DNA from: Chitinophagaceae bacterium
GTDB taxonomy: Bacteria > Bacteroidota > Bacteroidia > Chitinophagales > Chitinophagaceae
Assembly: GCA_016706055.1 (NCBI GenBank)
Contig: JADJKL010000002.1
Span: forward strand, 372,001 to 436,000
DNA length: 64,000 nt
Direction: 5' to 3'
In this document: positions 36,702 through 49,300 of the stretch, one piece after another
How positions within the stretch are numbered: position 1 is the stretch's first letter
Layout of the letters: each line of letters begins with the position of its first letter
Program-made: the position numbers and the translations under genes
Notes under the pieces: generated by a model
The model's database searches: none
Seen by the model: only the letters and a program-made list of their open reading frames with translations
Told to the model about the DNA's origin: nothing

Positions 36702-38262
36702 TTATAATGTTTTTTGTTTTGATCTTGCTTTAAGTTGTGCCGTGTATAGTGACATTGGTGTGAGGCCTGGTTTGTTTTGACCTTCCCATTCTGCACCAGG
36801 TCTTCCCTTCAATCTGCCATCATATTTTTCACCATTCAATCCAATAACATAATTTTTAGCAGATGTCCAGGGGTTTTGAATTGCTGCTCTGGATGCTGTG
36901 CAATTCCATATAACCTGGTTGGCGCCAGCCCAGCCATGCCCTGTGCCCCAGTTGCCACGGTCCTGAACATTAATCTCACCGTCTGTTGTTATGTTATCAA
37001 ATAATGTTCCCGTAGCCCAGCGATGATGCGGACCAATATCAGCATTTGTTTTTTCAGCATTGCAATTATAAAAAACATTGGGACCGCAAACCATTGCTCC
37101 TGTTACAAAATCATGGCGGCCTTCTGATGCAAAACAATTCATTACCAAATTAAGCTGACCATCATTATTGAATGAGTAACGCCGGCTGCCGGTTATTTGT
37201 GATTTGGGTTCAAGATATTTACAACCGGACACAGTAATGTTTTTGCTTTGATGACCTAAGTTTACACAGGAATAACCAAAATATTTTGCCGTTACATTTT
37301 TTTACCCAACTTTGCTCCACGCTGTTAAAATAAACAGCATCCCATCCATGGTCTTCATCCTGATCACCGCTGTATTCCGATTCGCATAGCAGGTTTTCAA
37401 TTCCTACTTTTGAAATACGGCCATCAAAACTATACTTGTAAATTTCCCCGCCTCCATATTGCTCTTCCATGGCCATTACAACAGGATTGTCTATGAATAT
37501 TTTATTCTTTTCAATATGGGTAATAATTCTTTCATAGTGCAAATCATATTCACCAGGTTTCCATTGACGGATGGTACTATCCCGACGATCAATTTCATTC
37601 ATCTTTATAGCTGCTATCCATTTTTCAGTCGCGGGGCGATAGACAACTATTTTATCTCCCTTTTTAAACCCTTCAGAAGAAACTACTGTAAATGATGTGG
37701 CGCCTACCGGTACATACTTATCTAAAATTTTTCTTTCTGTCCCTTCAATTTTTTTGCGCTGCCCATTTCCTGTTACCCGTATCAGGCTGCGTTGTCCTTT
37801 TCCTGCTGCTATTAATTTTGTTTCTTCAGCTTCTCCCCGCAATACAATTCCATCAGTGCCGATCTGAATACTTCCATTTATCAAATATGTTCCTTTTTTA
37901 AGAAGGATAGCACCCCGAAATCCATTTTTATCCAACGCTAGTTTTGATACTTCATCAATAGCTGCCTGAAGCATTAATTGATCATTATTACCAGAAGGAG
38001 AAACTGTTTTTACAACGGAAACCTGCGGAATAGGTTTTGCATTTTCCATGTACCCAACACGGCTGAAATCAGGAATTATATTTCCTTTTTCATCAGGCAC
38101 ATATTTTAATTGGCCATTTTTAACCAGGATGTGTTTTGAGTTCCATTTTTCCTGTGCTTGTGAAATTACCGGCATACAATAAATTGTTATAAGCAGGCCG
38201 CAAATAATTTTTACAGATTGTGAGCAATAGCTATGTAGATTATTGTATTGCAGTTTGTTCAT
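36702..38262 (-). CDS. Pectate-lyase-superfamily beta-helix protein, frameshifted
   Basis: An exported right-handed parallel beta-helix protein, probably a polysaccharide lyase or hydrolase of a pectate-lyase-like fold. Its N-terminal region has ILLKKGTYLINGSIQIGTDG and VLRGEAEETKLI typical of the Pectate_lyase_3 superfamily. Near 37297-37303 the minus-strand A-run has seven A where six are needed; one fewer gives WVKNVTAKYFGYSCVNLGHQ and SGCKYLEPKSQ. The remainder is intact (RRYSFNNDGQLN, GPNVFYNCNAEKTNADIGPH, QDRGNWGTGHGWAG). Corrected length is 519 aa. The start overlaps the GH2 stop by 23 bp. The enzymatic class is not established. Confidence 0.8.
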
Positions 38263-40946
38263 GTTGGTTATTTGGAATAATTCGTTTCAACTGTAATGCA
38301 TTTAAAATAGGGTCACCTTCAACAGGTTTAAAAACTATTTCGATGCCGTTGTTATCCTTCACTGATAGCCTGACTACTTTTGACACGGAAGAAGCAGCAC
38401 CATATTGCCCGGTAATATTAAAATTCTCAAGCATCATCTTATTATTTACAAACACATCAAAAATACGTTTCCCTGATGGTTCTATTCTGTCTTCACTATC
38501 AAGATTATAGTCCAGGCCCTTGACTGTTCCACCAAGCAGTTCTGAAAAATGAAGCGTAAGTTCATATTCGCCTTTGGGTGCATCTATTTTATACTTCTCT
38601 ATTCCTACCTGCTGTGTCTGGTATACCGGGTCGTCATCTGTACCTTTTATATTTTTATCTGTTCCGTAGGGAAGCCGGTTATTGTTTATTAGCTTAAACG
38701 GTTTGCCTCCACATGCCCCCAACTTCCCTTTCGATATACCTGATCAGGCTGCCATAGTTCATTATCTTTATTGATAAAGGATCTTTTAGCACCAAGTAAT
38801 ATATTAATCTGACTAAACGAATCTTCACTGGCAGATAATGAATAAGCTGCAATGCTGCATTCAATTATTTTTTTATCACTTAGCACTTCTCCTTTTCTTC
38901 TTGCTTTTATTTCAATATAATTAATCCCATTGTTTAAAGGAATACGCCATTCCACCATTCCATTATTTGGCTTTTTGTTTCCAAACAATTTTCCATTCAC
39001 CATCAAATTATTCTCTTCCATATTACTAGCCACCTGTATAATCTGGGTAGAAATATCAGTAGCACTCTCGGCTATTGCTCCACGTATAGAAGAACCCAGT
39101 ATCTTAACAAAGGGTGTTTTCTGCAGCATGGCTTTATAATAATAATAAGGATCTTTAGGTGTTCTGTCCCATTCAAGTAGTCCTTTATTGTTGATATGAG
39201 GCATGGACTCCTCTCTTGTTTCAGAATTAAAATCAGCAAGATTCCATATCATAGCAGCAGCAACAAAAGGCCTCCTTAGCATCGCATCTAAATAATATTG
39301 GTGAAAGCTTGTTGCATACTCTACACTCTTATCAAAGCGAACCGGTTCATTGCTTCGTATACGGGGATCTGCATCTGCGCCATATTCTGTAACCATCATT
39401 GGCTTATCAGGATATGCTTTATGAAACTGATCCAGGAAAGCTGGAAAACCACTCATGTCGCCACCATACCAGCCTGAATATAAATTCCATCCTACTAACA
39501 TAGGGATATCAATTAATCCAACTTCTTTATAGCGAATAAAATCGCCGTGATGCGCCATCATGGTATAACGAAAAGGGTCTTCTTTTCTTGTTATACTATC
39601 TAAACGTTTTGCCAGCCTTGCAATATTTGCATAATATATTTTTTGCTTCTCCTTGTTGTCATTGTAATGCGGTTTCAGCAATACTTCATTCATGTAACAC
39701 CACATAATAACGGATGGATGATTAAAATGCTGACGGATCATTTCCACTTGCATATCCTCACAGTTATTATAAAAACTTTCTGACTCCGTAATTTCATTTA
39801 CAATTGGAATTTCAACTGATGCTAAAATTCCCAGTCTGTCACATGCTTCCAGTACTGCAGGGTCTTGCGGATAATGTGCCACTCTTAAAAAATTTCCACC
39901 CATTTCCTTTATCAATTCCACATCCCTGGTAGCAAACTTTTTAGGAACCGCATTCCCCATGCCTTTATAATCCTGGTGACGGCTGCTGCCAATAAGCTTA
40001 TACGGTTTGTCATTTAAAAAAAAGCCATTCTTACTATCAAACCTAAACCAGAGGAGACCGAGAGGATTTTTAATGATATCAAGTAATTGATTAGAGACAG
40101 CATCCCGGATTTCTGTAGTAACTGTATATAAATATGGAGACTCCGGCGACCACAGATGCGGATCTTTTATTTTTATAACTGTATTAGAAAAAGATTTATC
40201 AGCTCCTTGTTCAACTGTTTGAACAGAGAAAGCAGCGCCAACTTTTTTCCCTTTTTATTTGTAACAGATGATACAATTTTTATTTTCTGCTTGTCGTGCA
40301 ACTTATTAGTCAACGTAGTTTTTACAACTACCGATGCGGAAGATCTTGTAACCGACGGAGTGATGATAAAAACGCCTTTGCTTCCAAAATCATTTAATGA
40401 AAAATGAACAGTCTCCACAGCAATCAAAAGTACATCCCTGTAAATACCACCAAAAAAACTAAAGTCGGCTGATAAAGGGGGAATATCAGCATTGTATCTG
40501 TTATCTACTTTTACTATTATTTCATTTCCATTTCCGGGTTTTATAAATGGGGTGATATCAACACTAAATGCAGCATAGCCACCAACATGATTTCCTGCTT
40601 TTTTCCCATTTACAAAAATTTCGGCAACCTGGTTTACTCCTTCAAAAAAAAGAAAGAGCTGTTTTCCATTTAATGTATTATCAATTTGCAACTGTCTTTT
40701 ATAGACACCAACTCCCCTGTAATAACCCGGCACATCATCCATAACATCTTCTATATTCCAGGTATGAGGAATCGTAACCTGTTCCCAGTTTGTTGAATGT
40801 GCGGAGCTGTCGTTCTTTAAAAATGACCAGCCATTGTTTATCAATATTTCTCTGCGAGGTTCCGGCTGGGCAAATAAACTACTTGAAAAAAGAAGACAAT
40901 ATAAAATGAATGTGTATTTCAACGACAGGTTATTTGAGTTTATCAA
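38240..40946 (-). CDS. Glycoside hydrolase family 2 with C-terminal malectin-like domain, two frameshifts
   Basis: A secreted GH2 (beta-galactosidase/beta-glucuronidase-like). Residues 1-170 form the sugar-binding jelly roll (NNGWSFLKND, VTIPHTWNIED, YYRGVGVYKRQL). The immunoglobulin-like domain and the barrel (GFFLNDKPYKLIGSSRHQDY, MWCYMNEVLLKPH with the acid/base Glu, MMVTEYGADADP with the nucleophile Glu) follow. Frame breaks lie at the T6 run 40243-40248 (one base short; restored GKKVGAAFSVQTVEQG) and at 38709-38710 (one C short; restored WGHVGGKPFKLINNN). The last 160 residues are a malectin-like carbohydrate-binding domain (YELTLHFSELLGG, FDVFVNN). Corrected length is about 902 aa. Confidence 0.9.
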
Positions 40947-42607
40947 ATTGTATAGACATCAGGTTGAAACCACCATTTACGGCAATCACCTTTAAATGAT
41001 TTATGCCTTTTTTTAACCGGATGTTTTCTTTTTTTGATAAACCCCATTTATTTGTTCCGCCCGTAGCTGCGATGGGAATATTGGCAATGTTCAACTCGTC
41101 GTTTATATTGATCGAAATAAATGAACCCTCTTTTTCTGATGCCGCCACAAATGAAACATTATATTTTCCGCCTTCCTGTACATCAATAGTGTATTGCATC
41201 CATTCTCCATCTTCAATACTAAAGATGTAAGGGCTGCCATCTTTCTTTTGTACATCTACTCCGTCATTTCTATAAGCATAACCTTTGTTCCCTTCTGTAT
41301 TTACTCCCGGGGTATATTGATACCTTGCAGAATCTTTATCATAATAAGCATAACCTTGCCGACCCATGTCAAAATCAACTGCTTTTATTTCACTATTCCC
41401 TTTTATAATATGATGCTTAAAAGGTTTTGTTGAAGTTGTTCTTACTTGCCGTATCGTCGCATCTACAACATCAGGATGAAAATTATTATTCTCATCTTTT
41501 ATATTTTCTAATAACTCCTGCAAAATTTTCCATGCTTCATCAACGGATGGCTTTTCTCCTTTGCTTGCCCAATAATTCAAAAGCTTTTCATAACCAACAG
41601 GCCTTTTAATTTCTAATGGATTATTGATACCCATTTTTTTTTGCTGCCACCATGCCCAGCCAATATTATTTTTCTCGGCAAGACTTATAGCTTCCGTAAA
41701 CCATGTGTTTGAATTTTCTCCTGATTCGCCCAGCCATAAAGGCATTTTATATTTATCCCTTAACTCTAAAAAATGTTTTATGGAATTTTCATCATTAAAA
41801 TTTCCATATTTATGAAAACTCAATACCATGTTATCATCCCAGGCCGGTAACATTCCTTTATAATTATTTCCAAAACCATTGCCCTCAATTATTATAATAT
41901 GCTTTTTATCAACCTCACGAATCGATTTAGAAATATCAACCATCAATTGCTTTAACGGCTCATTCTTATTTTCTTCGATTCCCCTGAAATCATTTTTCGG
42001 ATCTTCAAAGCCCCAGTTAGGTTCATTGAGTAAATCATAACCCCCAATCCATGGTTCGTCTACATATCTTTCTGCTAACTTTCTCCATAAAGCAATTGTT
42101 TTTTGTTTGTTCGCATCGCTTTCCCACAAAGAAGGCTTGGATGGATCTCTGTCAGATATTGGGAGATCGTTACCTTGCCCGCCGGGAGCAGCATGCAGGT
42201 CAAGTATTAGGTAAAGCTTATTTGCTTTGCACCAGCTAAGCAAACTATCGGTCAGTGTAAAACCTTTTTCAATCCATGTTTGCTGGCCTATCACTGGTTC
42301 TTCTTCTACCGGAAGTGTATATAAATTATAATGCATTGGCAGCCGAACAGAATTAAATCCCCATGTAGCCAATGAATCAATATCTTGTTTTGAAGTGTGA
42401 TTCAACAACCAATGATCGTAGAAGTAGTTTGCTTTTTCCTTTCCTACCACATCAATAATTTTTTCTTTGATCTTATATTGCTGCCCGAGATTCGAAAGAT
42501 GTAACATATAGCCTTCCTGCAACATCCAACCACCCAAACCCATACCTCTTAAGATTATTGAAGATGAGGCATAATACCAAAATCGATATGTTTTTTTTAG
42601 TCAGCAT
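40930..42607 (-). CDS. Glycoside hydrolase family 5 with C-terminal CBM6-like domain, frameshifted at the signal peptide
   Basis: GH5 family beta-glycanase (cellulase superfamily). Key residues are WGFNSVRLPMHY, LDLHAAPGGQ, GYDLLNEPNWG (acid/base Glu) and LWLGESGENS (nucleophile Glu). From about residue 370 a beta-sandwich with DGEWMQYTIDVQEGGKY and NHLKVIAVNGGFN resembles CBM6 or a related module. The continuous frame begins inside the protein (MGLGGWMLQ). The signal peptide MLTKKNISILVLCLIFNN lies one frame over, starting at 42607, six bases after the GH30 stop. One extra base at 42548-42553 (CTTAAG where CTTAG is expected) breaks the join. Corrected length is 558 aa. It overlaps the GH2 start by 17 bp. 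Confidence 0.88.
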
Positions 42608-42612
42608 TCTTT

Positions 42613-44058
42613 CTAGTTTATAACAAAAGTATTTATGGAGTGTGGCAGGCTTTGAGTTAGTGCTCCTTTGCCTTTTAACCAAAGATTAAAATCTATTTTC
42701 TTGTCTGTGCTATTCATCACTATTACAGCAATACTGCCATCCGGATTTTGAAAAGCGGTTGTTTGCAATGCCACCCGGCTTGAAGATGCGCTGATTCTCT
42801 TTGCACCAGGTTTTATAAATTTCGAAAAATGCCCGATATAATAATATGCATTGGTATAGATCAGCTTTTTAGTTTTTGTGTCAGCATGTATTGGAGCAAA
42901 GCAAAAATTACCAACATGATTTGGCCCACCGGTTTCATCCAGCAGAATGTTCCAATCGGTCCACATCACAGTTCCATTATTAAAATCATTGATCATTGAG
43001 TAACCATATTTTTCACCCAGTGACCAGTTATTAATGCTATCAATGTTGAATTTCTCCTGGCAACCTTCTGTAAAAACTAAATGCTTACCTGGAAATGCCT
43101 CGTTAACAAGCTTGAGGTTATCAAACTGCATTGGGCCGCCAGTCCATGTTTCATACCAATGAAAGCCAATACCCCACACATATTTTGCTGCTGCAGGATC
43201 ACCTAAAATCACACTTGCCCGTTGATATAATAAATCTCTATTGTGATCCCATGCAATCAGCTTCTTACTACTCATTCCATTTTTGTGTAATGTTGGGCCC
43301 AAATAGTTTTTAATAAAATCTCTTTCTTCTTCGGCTGTGTAAATACAAGACTCCCATCGCTGTTTGGCCATTGGTTCATTTTGCACTGTTAATCCCCAAA
43401 TAGGAATGCCTTTTGCTTCGTAGGCTTTAATGAATTTTACATAATAGTTAGCCCATGATTGTGCAAACTCATTTTTTAATTTCCCTCCTTGCAACATACT
43501 ATTATTGTCCTTCATCCAGGTCGGAGGGCTCCAGGGACTTACATACATTTTTAATTTTCCGTTGGCAGCAGCTATAGCCTTTTTAATAAAGGGAATGCGA
43601 TACTGCTCATCATGCGATACAGAAAATGTGGAAAGCGATTTATCATTATCTGCCACATAGGTATAACTACCGCTTGAAAAATCACAGCTATGAATATTCG
43701 TACGGGCAATGCTGTAACCAATTCCTTTCTCGGTATCAAAACAAGCGGTCAAAAATTCCTGTTGTAATGCTGCAGGAAGTTTTGCAAATGTTTCTGCCGA
43801 TGCATCAGTTAGTGCAGCACCAGTGCCGATGTAAGTTTGAAAACTATGAGTGGGATCAATAAAAATACAAGGCTCTGTTTCAAGTGGCTGTTTAAAATCC
43901 CGAAAACTTACATCAGCATTTGCACTAAGCCTAAGTTCAGTTCCCTGAGCAGTGCTAAAAACTTTAACGGCTAATTCTTTTTTGCTTGTATTTACTTTCT
44001 GGGAGGAAGCAGACAAACCAGTTAGCGAAGCGAAAAATGCTATGATAATTTTATTCAT
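42613..44058 (-). CDS. Glycoside hydrolase family 30 (beta-glucosylceramidase-like)
   Basis: A 481-residue secreted GH30 enzyme. The start MNKIIIAFFASLTGLSASSQ (44058) is a signal peptide; the upstream ATG at 44079 is less likely. Motifs are IGTGAALTDASAETF, RTNIHSCDFSSGSYTY, MYVSPWSPPTWMKDNNSML (shown in part: SPWSPPTWMKD), LTVQNEPMAKQRWESC (acid/base Glu) and HLVFTEGCQEK (nucleophile Glu). GH30 members cleave beta-1,6- or beta-1,3-glucans, glucosylceramide or xylan depending on subfamily; the subfamily cannot be assigned by eye. It is part of the minus-strand PUL operon, downstream of SusD and the lipoprotein. Confidence 0.92.
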   Translation of the reverse strand: MNKIIIAFFASLTGLSASSQKVNTSKKELAVKVFSTAQGTELRLSANADVSFRDFKQPLETEPCIFIDPTHSFQTYIGTGAALTDASAETFAKLPAALQQEFLTACFDTEKGIGYSIARTNIHSCDFSSGSYTYVADNDKSLSTFSVSHDEQYRIPFIKKAIAAANGKLKMYVSPWSPPTWMKDNNSMLQGGKLKNEFAQSWANYYVKFIKAYEAKGIPIWGLTVQNEPMAKQRWESCIYTAEEERDFIKNYLGPTLHKNGMSSKKLIAWDHNRDLLYQRASVILGDPAAAKYVWGIGFHWYETWTGGPMQFDNLKLVNEAFPGKHLVFTEGCQEKFNIDSINNWSLGEKYGYSMINDFNNGTVMWTDWNILLDETGGPNHVGNFCFAPIHADTKTKKLIYTNAYYYIGHFSKFIKPGAKRISASSSRVALQTTAFQNPDGSIAVIVMNSTDKKIDFNLWLKGKGALTQSLPHSINTFVIN

Positions 44059-44167
44059 ATTTTTTTTAAAATTAGACACTTAGCCTCATTCTCATCCATA
44101 TAAGGAAGCATTCACTTCTCTTGAATGAAGATTGCTGCTTATGCTTAATAAAACTAAACTTGATGAA

Positions 44168-44677
44168 TTAATTAATAGTTACAGGTCTTCTATAAGCTGT
44201 TGAAAAAACATCTACATAAAACTGGCTTGTTTGATTCTCCTTTATCTGAATTTCCATTTTCCGACTGCCAGGTGCAGGGTTATTCAGCAGTTTAATATAA
44301 ACAGTATCTGTAGTCTTTATTGCCTTCGGAAATATCATTGTATAGGTTGTATCTGTTGATGGTATCTCAATACCATTTTTATCTACCACGTTGAAGTCAA
44401 CACCTCTTACTGCTGGATTAGGAATACCAGAAGTTGATACTGCATACATTCCTATTGCATCATAGTCTCTAGTAAAAGAAGAATAACACTGCACGGGAAA
44501 TTTCAACAATGCTGTTTGCGTTTTTGAAACAGTAACTGCCGAATTATTATTTGGTACAAAAATGGCATAATAATGATGGGCAAGCTCGTCCAATCCACTC
44601 GGATAGTCTTTCTTTTCGCATGATGCCAATGCAATAACTGCTGTGATAGCAATGATGATATGTTTTAAAGATTTCAT
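44168..44677 (-). CDS. PUL surface lipoprotein (BT_3987/DUF1735-like domain)
   Basis: A 169-residue lipoprotein (lipobox ALASC after MKSLKHIIIAITAVIA) located immediately after SusD. It contains one beta-sandwich of the type found in Bacteroidota surface glycan-binding or adhesin lipoproteins: FPVQCYSSFTRDYDAIGMYA, VRGVDFNVVDKNGIEIP, MIFPKAIKTTDTVYIKLLN. It probably helps hold glycan at the outer membrane next to SusCD. It is only one domain long, so either a short member or a truncated one. Function is inferred from position. Confidence 0.7.
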   Translation of the reverse strand: MKSLKHIIIAITAVIALASCEKKDYPSGLDELAHHYYAIFVPNNNSAVTVSKTQTALLKFPVQCYSSFTRDYDAIGMYAVSTSGIPNPAVRGVDFNVVDKNGIEIPSTDTTYTMIFPKAIKTTDTVYIKLLNNPAPGSRKMEIQIKENQTSQFYVDVFSTAYRRPVTIN

Positions 44678-44694
44678 ATTTTTTTGATTTAATG

Positions 44695-46352
44695 TTATTG
44701 CCAGTTTGGGTTTTGAATTACATTGTTTCGACTTGTTGTTATCTCATGTATAGGCACAGGATAAAGATAATCACGGTCAGTACGAAAATTTCTAGTGCTT
44801 GCGGGCTCTGTAATTAATACATTATTAGCATTTAAGTTTAGGCTGTTTGCATTAGTACCTACCCATTCAGCTGCAATGAATTTTGCACCCAATAAATCTT
44901 TTGGCAGTATCACTTCAGCCAATTTCCATCTCATTAAGTCATCATATCTAAAACCTTCCAACGCAAGTTCAACCGTTCTTTCTCTTCTGATCTCGTCTCT
45001 CATACTTAAATTATTCGCAGCGACAAAAGCGTTTAGCAATTTTGGAGCAAATCCTACTCTTGTACGCAAAAGATTAATTGATAAATTCAGATCTGCATCA
45101 CTGATGCTTTCAGCCAATTCATATTTTGCTTCTGCATAAATCAATAATACTTCTGCATAGCGAATGAGAATTTTATCGGTCGTTGCCGCATTTAATGCCT
45201 GATCAACAGTGCTGAATCCTTTTTTGGGTGCAAACGCTGTTCTGGAACCTAATGATGTTTTAGGAATCCAGGGCCCTTGATAAGCTACATCACCGGTTCT
45301 GAAATAAGACATTGCTACCCGGGGATCACGGTTATCCAGAATAGTATTATAGCTTGGCTCATTTGCTTCAGGAACAAAGAAGGAAGACTGTGTTGCAGAA
45401 GGAGTATTATCTGCATTAAATGCAGGTAGCCCATCACTATATAAATATTGACGTATCAGATTTCGTGTAGGCGCCATTCTTCCATTCTCAAGATCTCTAG
45501 AATTATTATGACTTACAATTACATTTGTGCTATTGATACCAAATATTTTTACCAATATATTTTCTGTATTCGCCGGACCTTCGCCAGTAATTGTAAATAA
45601 ATTCTGGTAATTAGAATACAGTGTGTGTCCTTGTGCCATTACTTGTTGTGCTGAAGCAATTGCAATGTTTAAATGATTTTGCCAATTAACATTGGGTGTA
45701 TTATGAAACTTTGCTCTTGTTCCTTCATATAAACGTGCTCTTGCTTTTAACGACCATGCACTACTCTTTGTAGCTCTGCCATATTGTGCAGATGGTAATG
45801 AAGCTCTGGTATGCAACTATTGTGCAGCAAAATCAAGATCATCGTAAATAGCTTGAATAACTTCTGCCCTTGGTGTTCTAGCCATATACAGGTTTGGAGA
45901 ACTAAGATCAAGTAACTCTAATACCAAAGGCACATCTCCATATATTTTAAGCAACTTGAAATAAGCATATGCCCTGAAAAATTTTGCTTCGGCTATATAA
46001 CGGTTTTTTATAACGTCTGTCACCTGTGCTCTCGGTGCTTTGCTATAATGTTATTAGCAGTAAATATTTCATCATAACGATCATTCCAGTCGCCACTTGT
46101 ATTTGGGACTGACCTATTACCAGAACTTACGGTATTGACAGTTTGATTTACGGCATCATCTGCCCTGTTATCAATCCAGTCTGCATTAAGCTCCTGGTAT
46201 AAACGATTGCAGGCACTTATTAAGTCGTTTTCTGTATTCCAGAAGTTAGCATCACTAAAATCTGATTCGGGAAGGCGATCTAGCTTTTTGCATCCAGTTA
46301 TTAAAAAGGTCACAGCTAAAATGTATATTGATATTTTTTTAATCTTTTTCAT
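44695..46352 (-). pseudogene. SusD/RagB-family nutrient-binding lipoprotein, one frameshift and one internal stop
   Basis: Outer-membrane SusD homologue that binds glycans on the cell surface and caps the SusC channel. The lipoprotein signal (MKKIKKISIYILAVTFLITGC) and N-terminal SusD-like domain (PESDFSDANFWNTENDLISA) are followed by a one-base deletion near 46038 (GG expected; restored IAKAPRAQVTDVIKNRYIAE). An in-frame TAG lies at 45817-45819, where DFAAQ-Y-L is expected. The rest is continuous (AQYGRATKSSAWSLKARARL, then LLIYAEAKYELAE, RRERTVELALEGFRYDDLMR, and the ending YPVPIHEITTSRNNVIQNP). Corrected length is about 552 aa. Whether the lesions are real is unclear, since its partner SusC is intact. 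Confidence 0.85.
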
Positions 46353-46367
46353 TTTTTCTTGGTTTGA

Positions 46368-49300
46368 TTAAAATGTTACATTAATTCCGAAGGCAACAGT
46401 GCGATAAAAAGGGTAAGCAGTAGCACTTACATTGTTACCGACCTCAGGATCAAATACTTTCAACACTTTTGTTGATTCCCACAAGTCCTGACCAGAAACA
46501 TATATTTTAATTGATTGAACATACTTTTTATTTACCGGTACTGTATAGCCTAGTTGCACATTTTTTAAACGTAAATAACTTCCGTTTTGCACCCATTTAT
46601 CTGATGGTCTAAAATTATGTGCACTTGTCTGGTACATTCTTGGGAAAAAAGCATTTGGATTGTCAGGCGTCCAGCGATCCATGTGTATTGTCCATGGCTG
46701 ATCAGCAGTTCCCAACAAAGGAGAAAGTGTTCCTTCATTGATAAGGAATGATCTTTTAAATACACCCTGAAAGAAAACTGAGAAATCAAATCCTTTCCAT
46801 GCAGCACCCATGTCGAAACCATAAGTGTATCTCGCATTGGTAGTTCCCAAATAAACAAGATCACCAGGACTGTCAGGTGTGCCATTACCACCATTAATCA
46901 CCCCATTCTTATCTAGATCAAGGTATTTGATATCACCTGCTGATATATTCGCAAAGAAAGGATAGTTAACCTGAGCTTTATAATCAAGTGCTTCTTGTTG
47001 TGTTTGAAAATAACCAGCCGTTTTATAACCCCAAACTGTATTTAGCGGAAATCCTTCCATAACAGAGACAACACCACCGGTTCCAATTGAATTTGCACCA
47101 TCATACCTAACCACTTTATTTTGATTGTCAGAAATATTAAATCCGAAATTATAATCAACTTTTCCAATTTTGTCTCTCCACTTTATATCCAATTCAGTGC
47201 CCCAACTTTTTAATTCACCTATATTAAACTGGCCAACTGGAACTCCGATAATATTAGGTACGTCTGGTACTGCAAGCATGTCTTTATTTCTTTTCTCATA
47301 GTATTCAAGCGTTACAGAAAGCTTGTTCTTAAACAATCCTATATCTAATCCAATATTTGATTGTTGAACAGTTTCCCAGGTTAAATCAGGAGAGGCAAGC
47401 TGACCCTGAAAAAAATAAGTAGATCGAACACCATTAAATGTTAAGCTATTTCCACTTGATAGCAGAGGTATGTAGTCATACAAGCCAATTGATGATAGAT
47501 TACCAAGCTTACCCCACGATGCCCGAAGCTTAAGTGTATTGATGAAATTAATATTGGTCATGAAACTTTCTTCATTAATTTTCCATGCTGCTGAGAAAGA
47601 AGGGAAAAACCTCCAACGATCATTTGGAACCAATCTTGAACTTCCATCGTAACGATAAGACGCTTCAAATAAATACCTGTCTTTAAAACTATAATTTAAA
47701 CGACCAAAAGCAGACTGCAATGCCCATGTATCAATATCATTGTTGCTTGTTTTAGTAAGCGGAGCTGCAAAATCAAAACTGAAAAAATCATTTGTAATCA
47801 TATTTTGCGCTGAGGCACTGAATTGCTCCCTACGATACTCTTCCGAAGAGCCACCCTGCAAAATTTTAAAATCGTGTTGTCCAACTTTTAAATTATAGGT
47901 GAGGAAACCTTGCAGATTATTTTGGAAGGCCCTGTTCTTAGTTTGTGTATAGGAATTAGGCTGATTAATACTAAAACGAACTGTGTTTACGCTGCGTCCA
48001 TACCACAAAAGTGTACGGCTCTTATTATCCATTGCATAATTGTTCTGATTTCTCCAGCCAATTACATCAAGCGTTAAACCTTTGATGACATTCTTTACCT
48101 GGAAATTAATTTTCCCTGTAAATGTTTCATAATTTCTTCTTTCAATGCCTGCATTTTTCTCAATATCCACTGGATTAATCTGCAAATCTCCATTATAAGG
48201 TTGCCCTGTTACATCTTCACTGGGAGTGTATAAATTTTGACGGGCCCGGCTACGATATAATCTATTTATAATCTGGTCAGTACCATATGAATTTTCATTG
48301 GTAAATGAACCAATATAAGAAGCAGTAATCTTAGCACTTAAATATTTACTAATTTCTGAATTAAGATTTATTTTCAAATTGTATCTTGAGTTATCATCCG
48401 GACCAAATCGAAGTACACCATCTCTTTTATAATAACTGCCAGAAACCAGGTAATTTAATTTTTGTTCACCACCACTGATAGAAATAGAATGATTTTGCTG
48501 GTTATTGACCTTATCCATTCCTTCTTTTATCCAGTTAGTGTTGCCATAATATTCCCATCTGTCTGAAGTAGGATTTGGACGATAAGAAAAATTGGGATTT
48601 TGAAGCCACTCAATTTGTTCAGCGTTAAATTCATTTGCACCCGTAGCATTAAATCTTGCTTCGTTAATCAGTATCTGCTCATCCCATGAATTCAATTTCT
48701 CAGGTTGTCTTGCTGTAATATTGATTCCATAATAACTACTGAAACTTACTTTCGTTTTTCCAGCTCTGCCCTGTTTGGTGGTGATCAATACAACACCGCC
48801 AGCTGCTCTTGCTCCATAGATAGCAGAAGCAGAAGCATCCTTTAAAACTGAAATTGATTCAACGTCATTCGGATCGACCAGGTTCATATCCTGCTCAACT
48901 CCATCTACTAATACCAATGCATCTGAGCGATTAACAGATGTAAATCCACGGATGCGAATACCATAACCTTCAGAGCCAGGTTTACCACTTCCTCTTAAAA
49001 CAGTTAACCCAGGTGTAACACCTTGCAATGCACCAGTTAAATTTGCAACTGGTCTGTTTTCTATTTCTTTTCCACTAATCTGGGCAACAGCTCCACTCAG
49101 GTTTATTTTCTTTTGTGTGCCATAACCAATTACCACAACATTTTCAAGTGATAATGGATTCAATTCTAGTGATACATTAATAGTAGTACGGCTATCAACC
49201 GTTTCTTCTTTACTAACAAATCCGGCAGAAGAAAAGACCAGCACATCTCCGGGTATAACGGAAATAGAATAGCGACCTCTCTCATCAGTAGCTATCCCTG

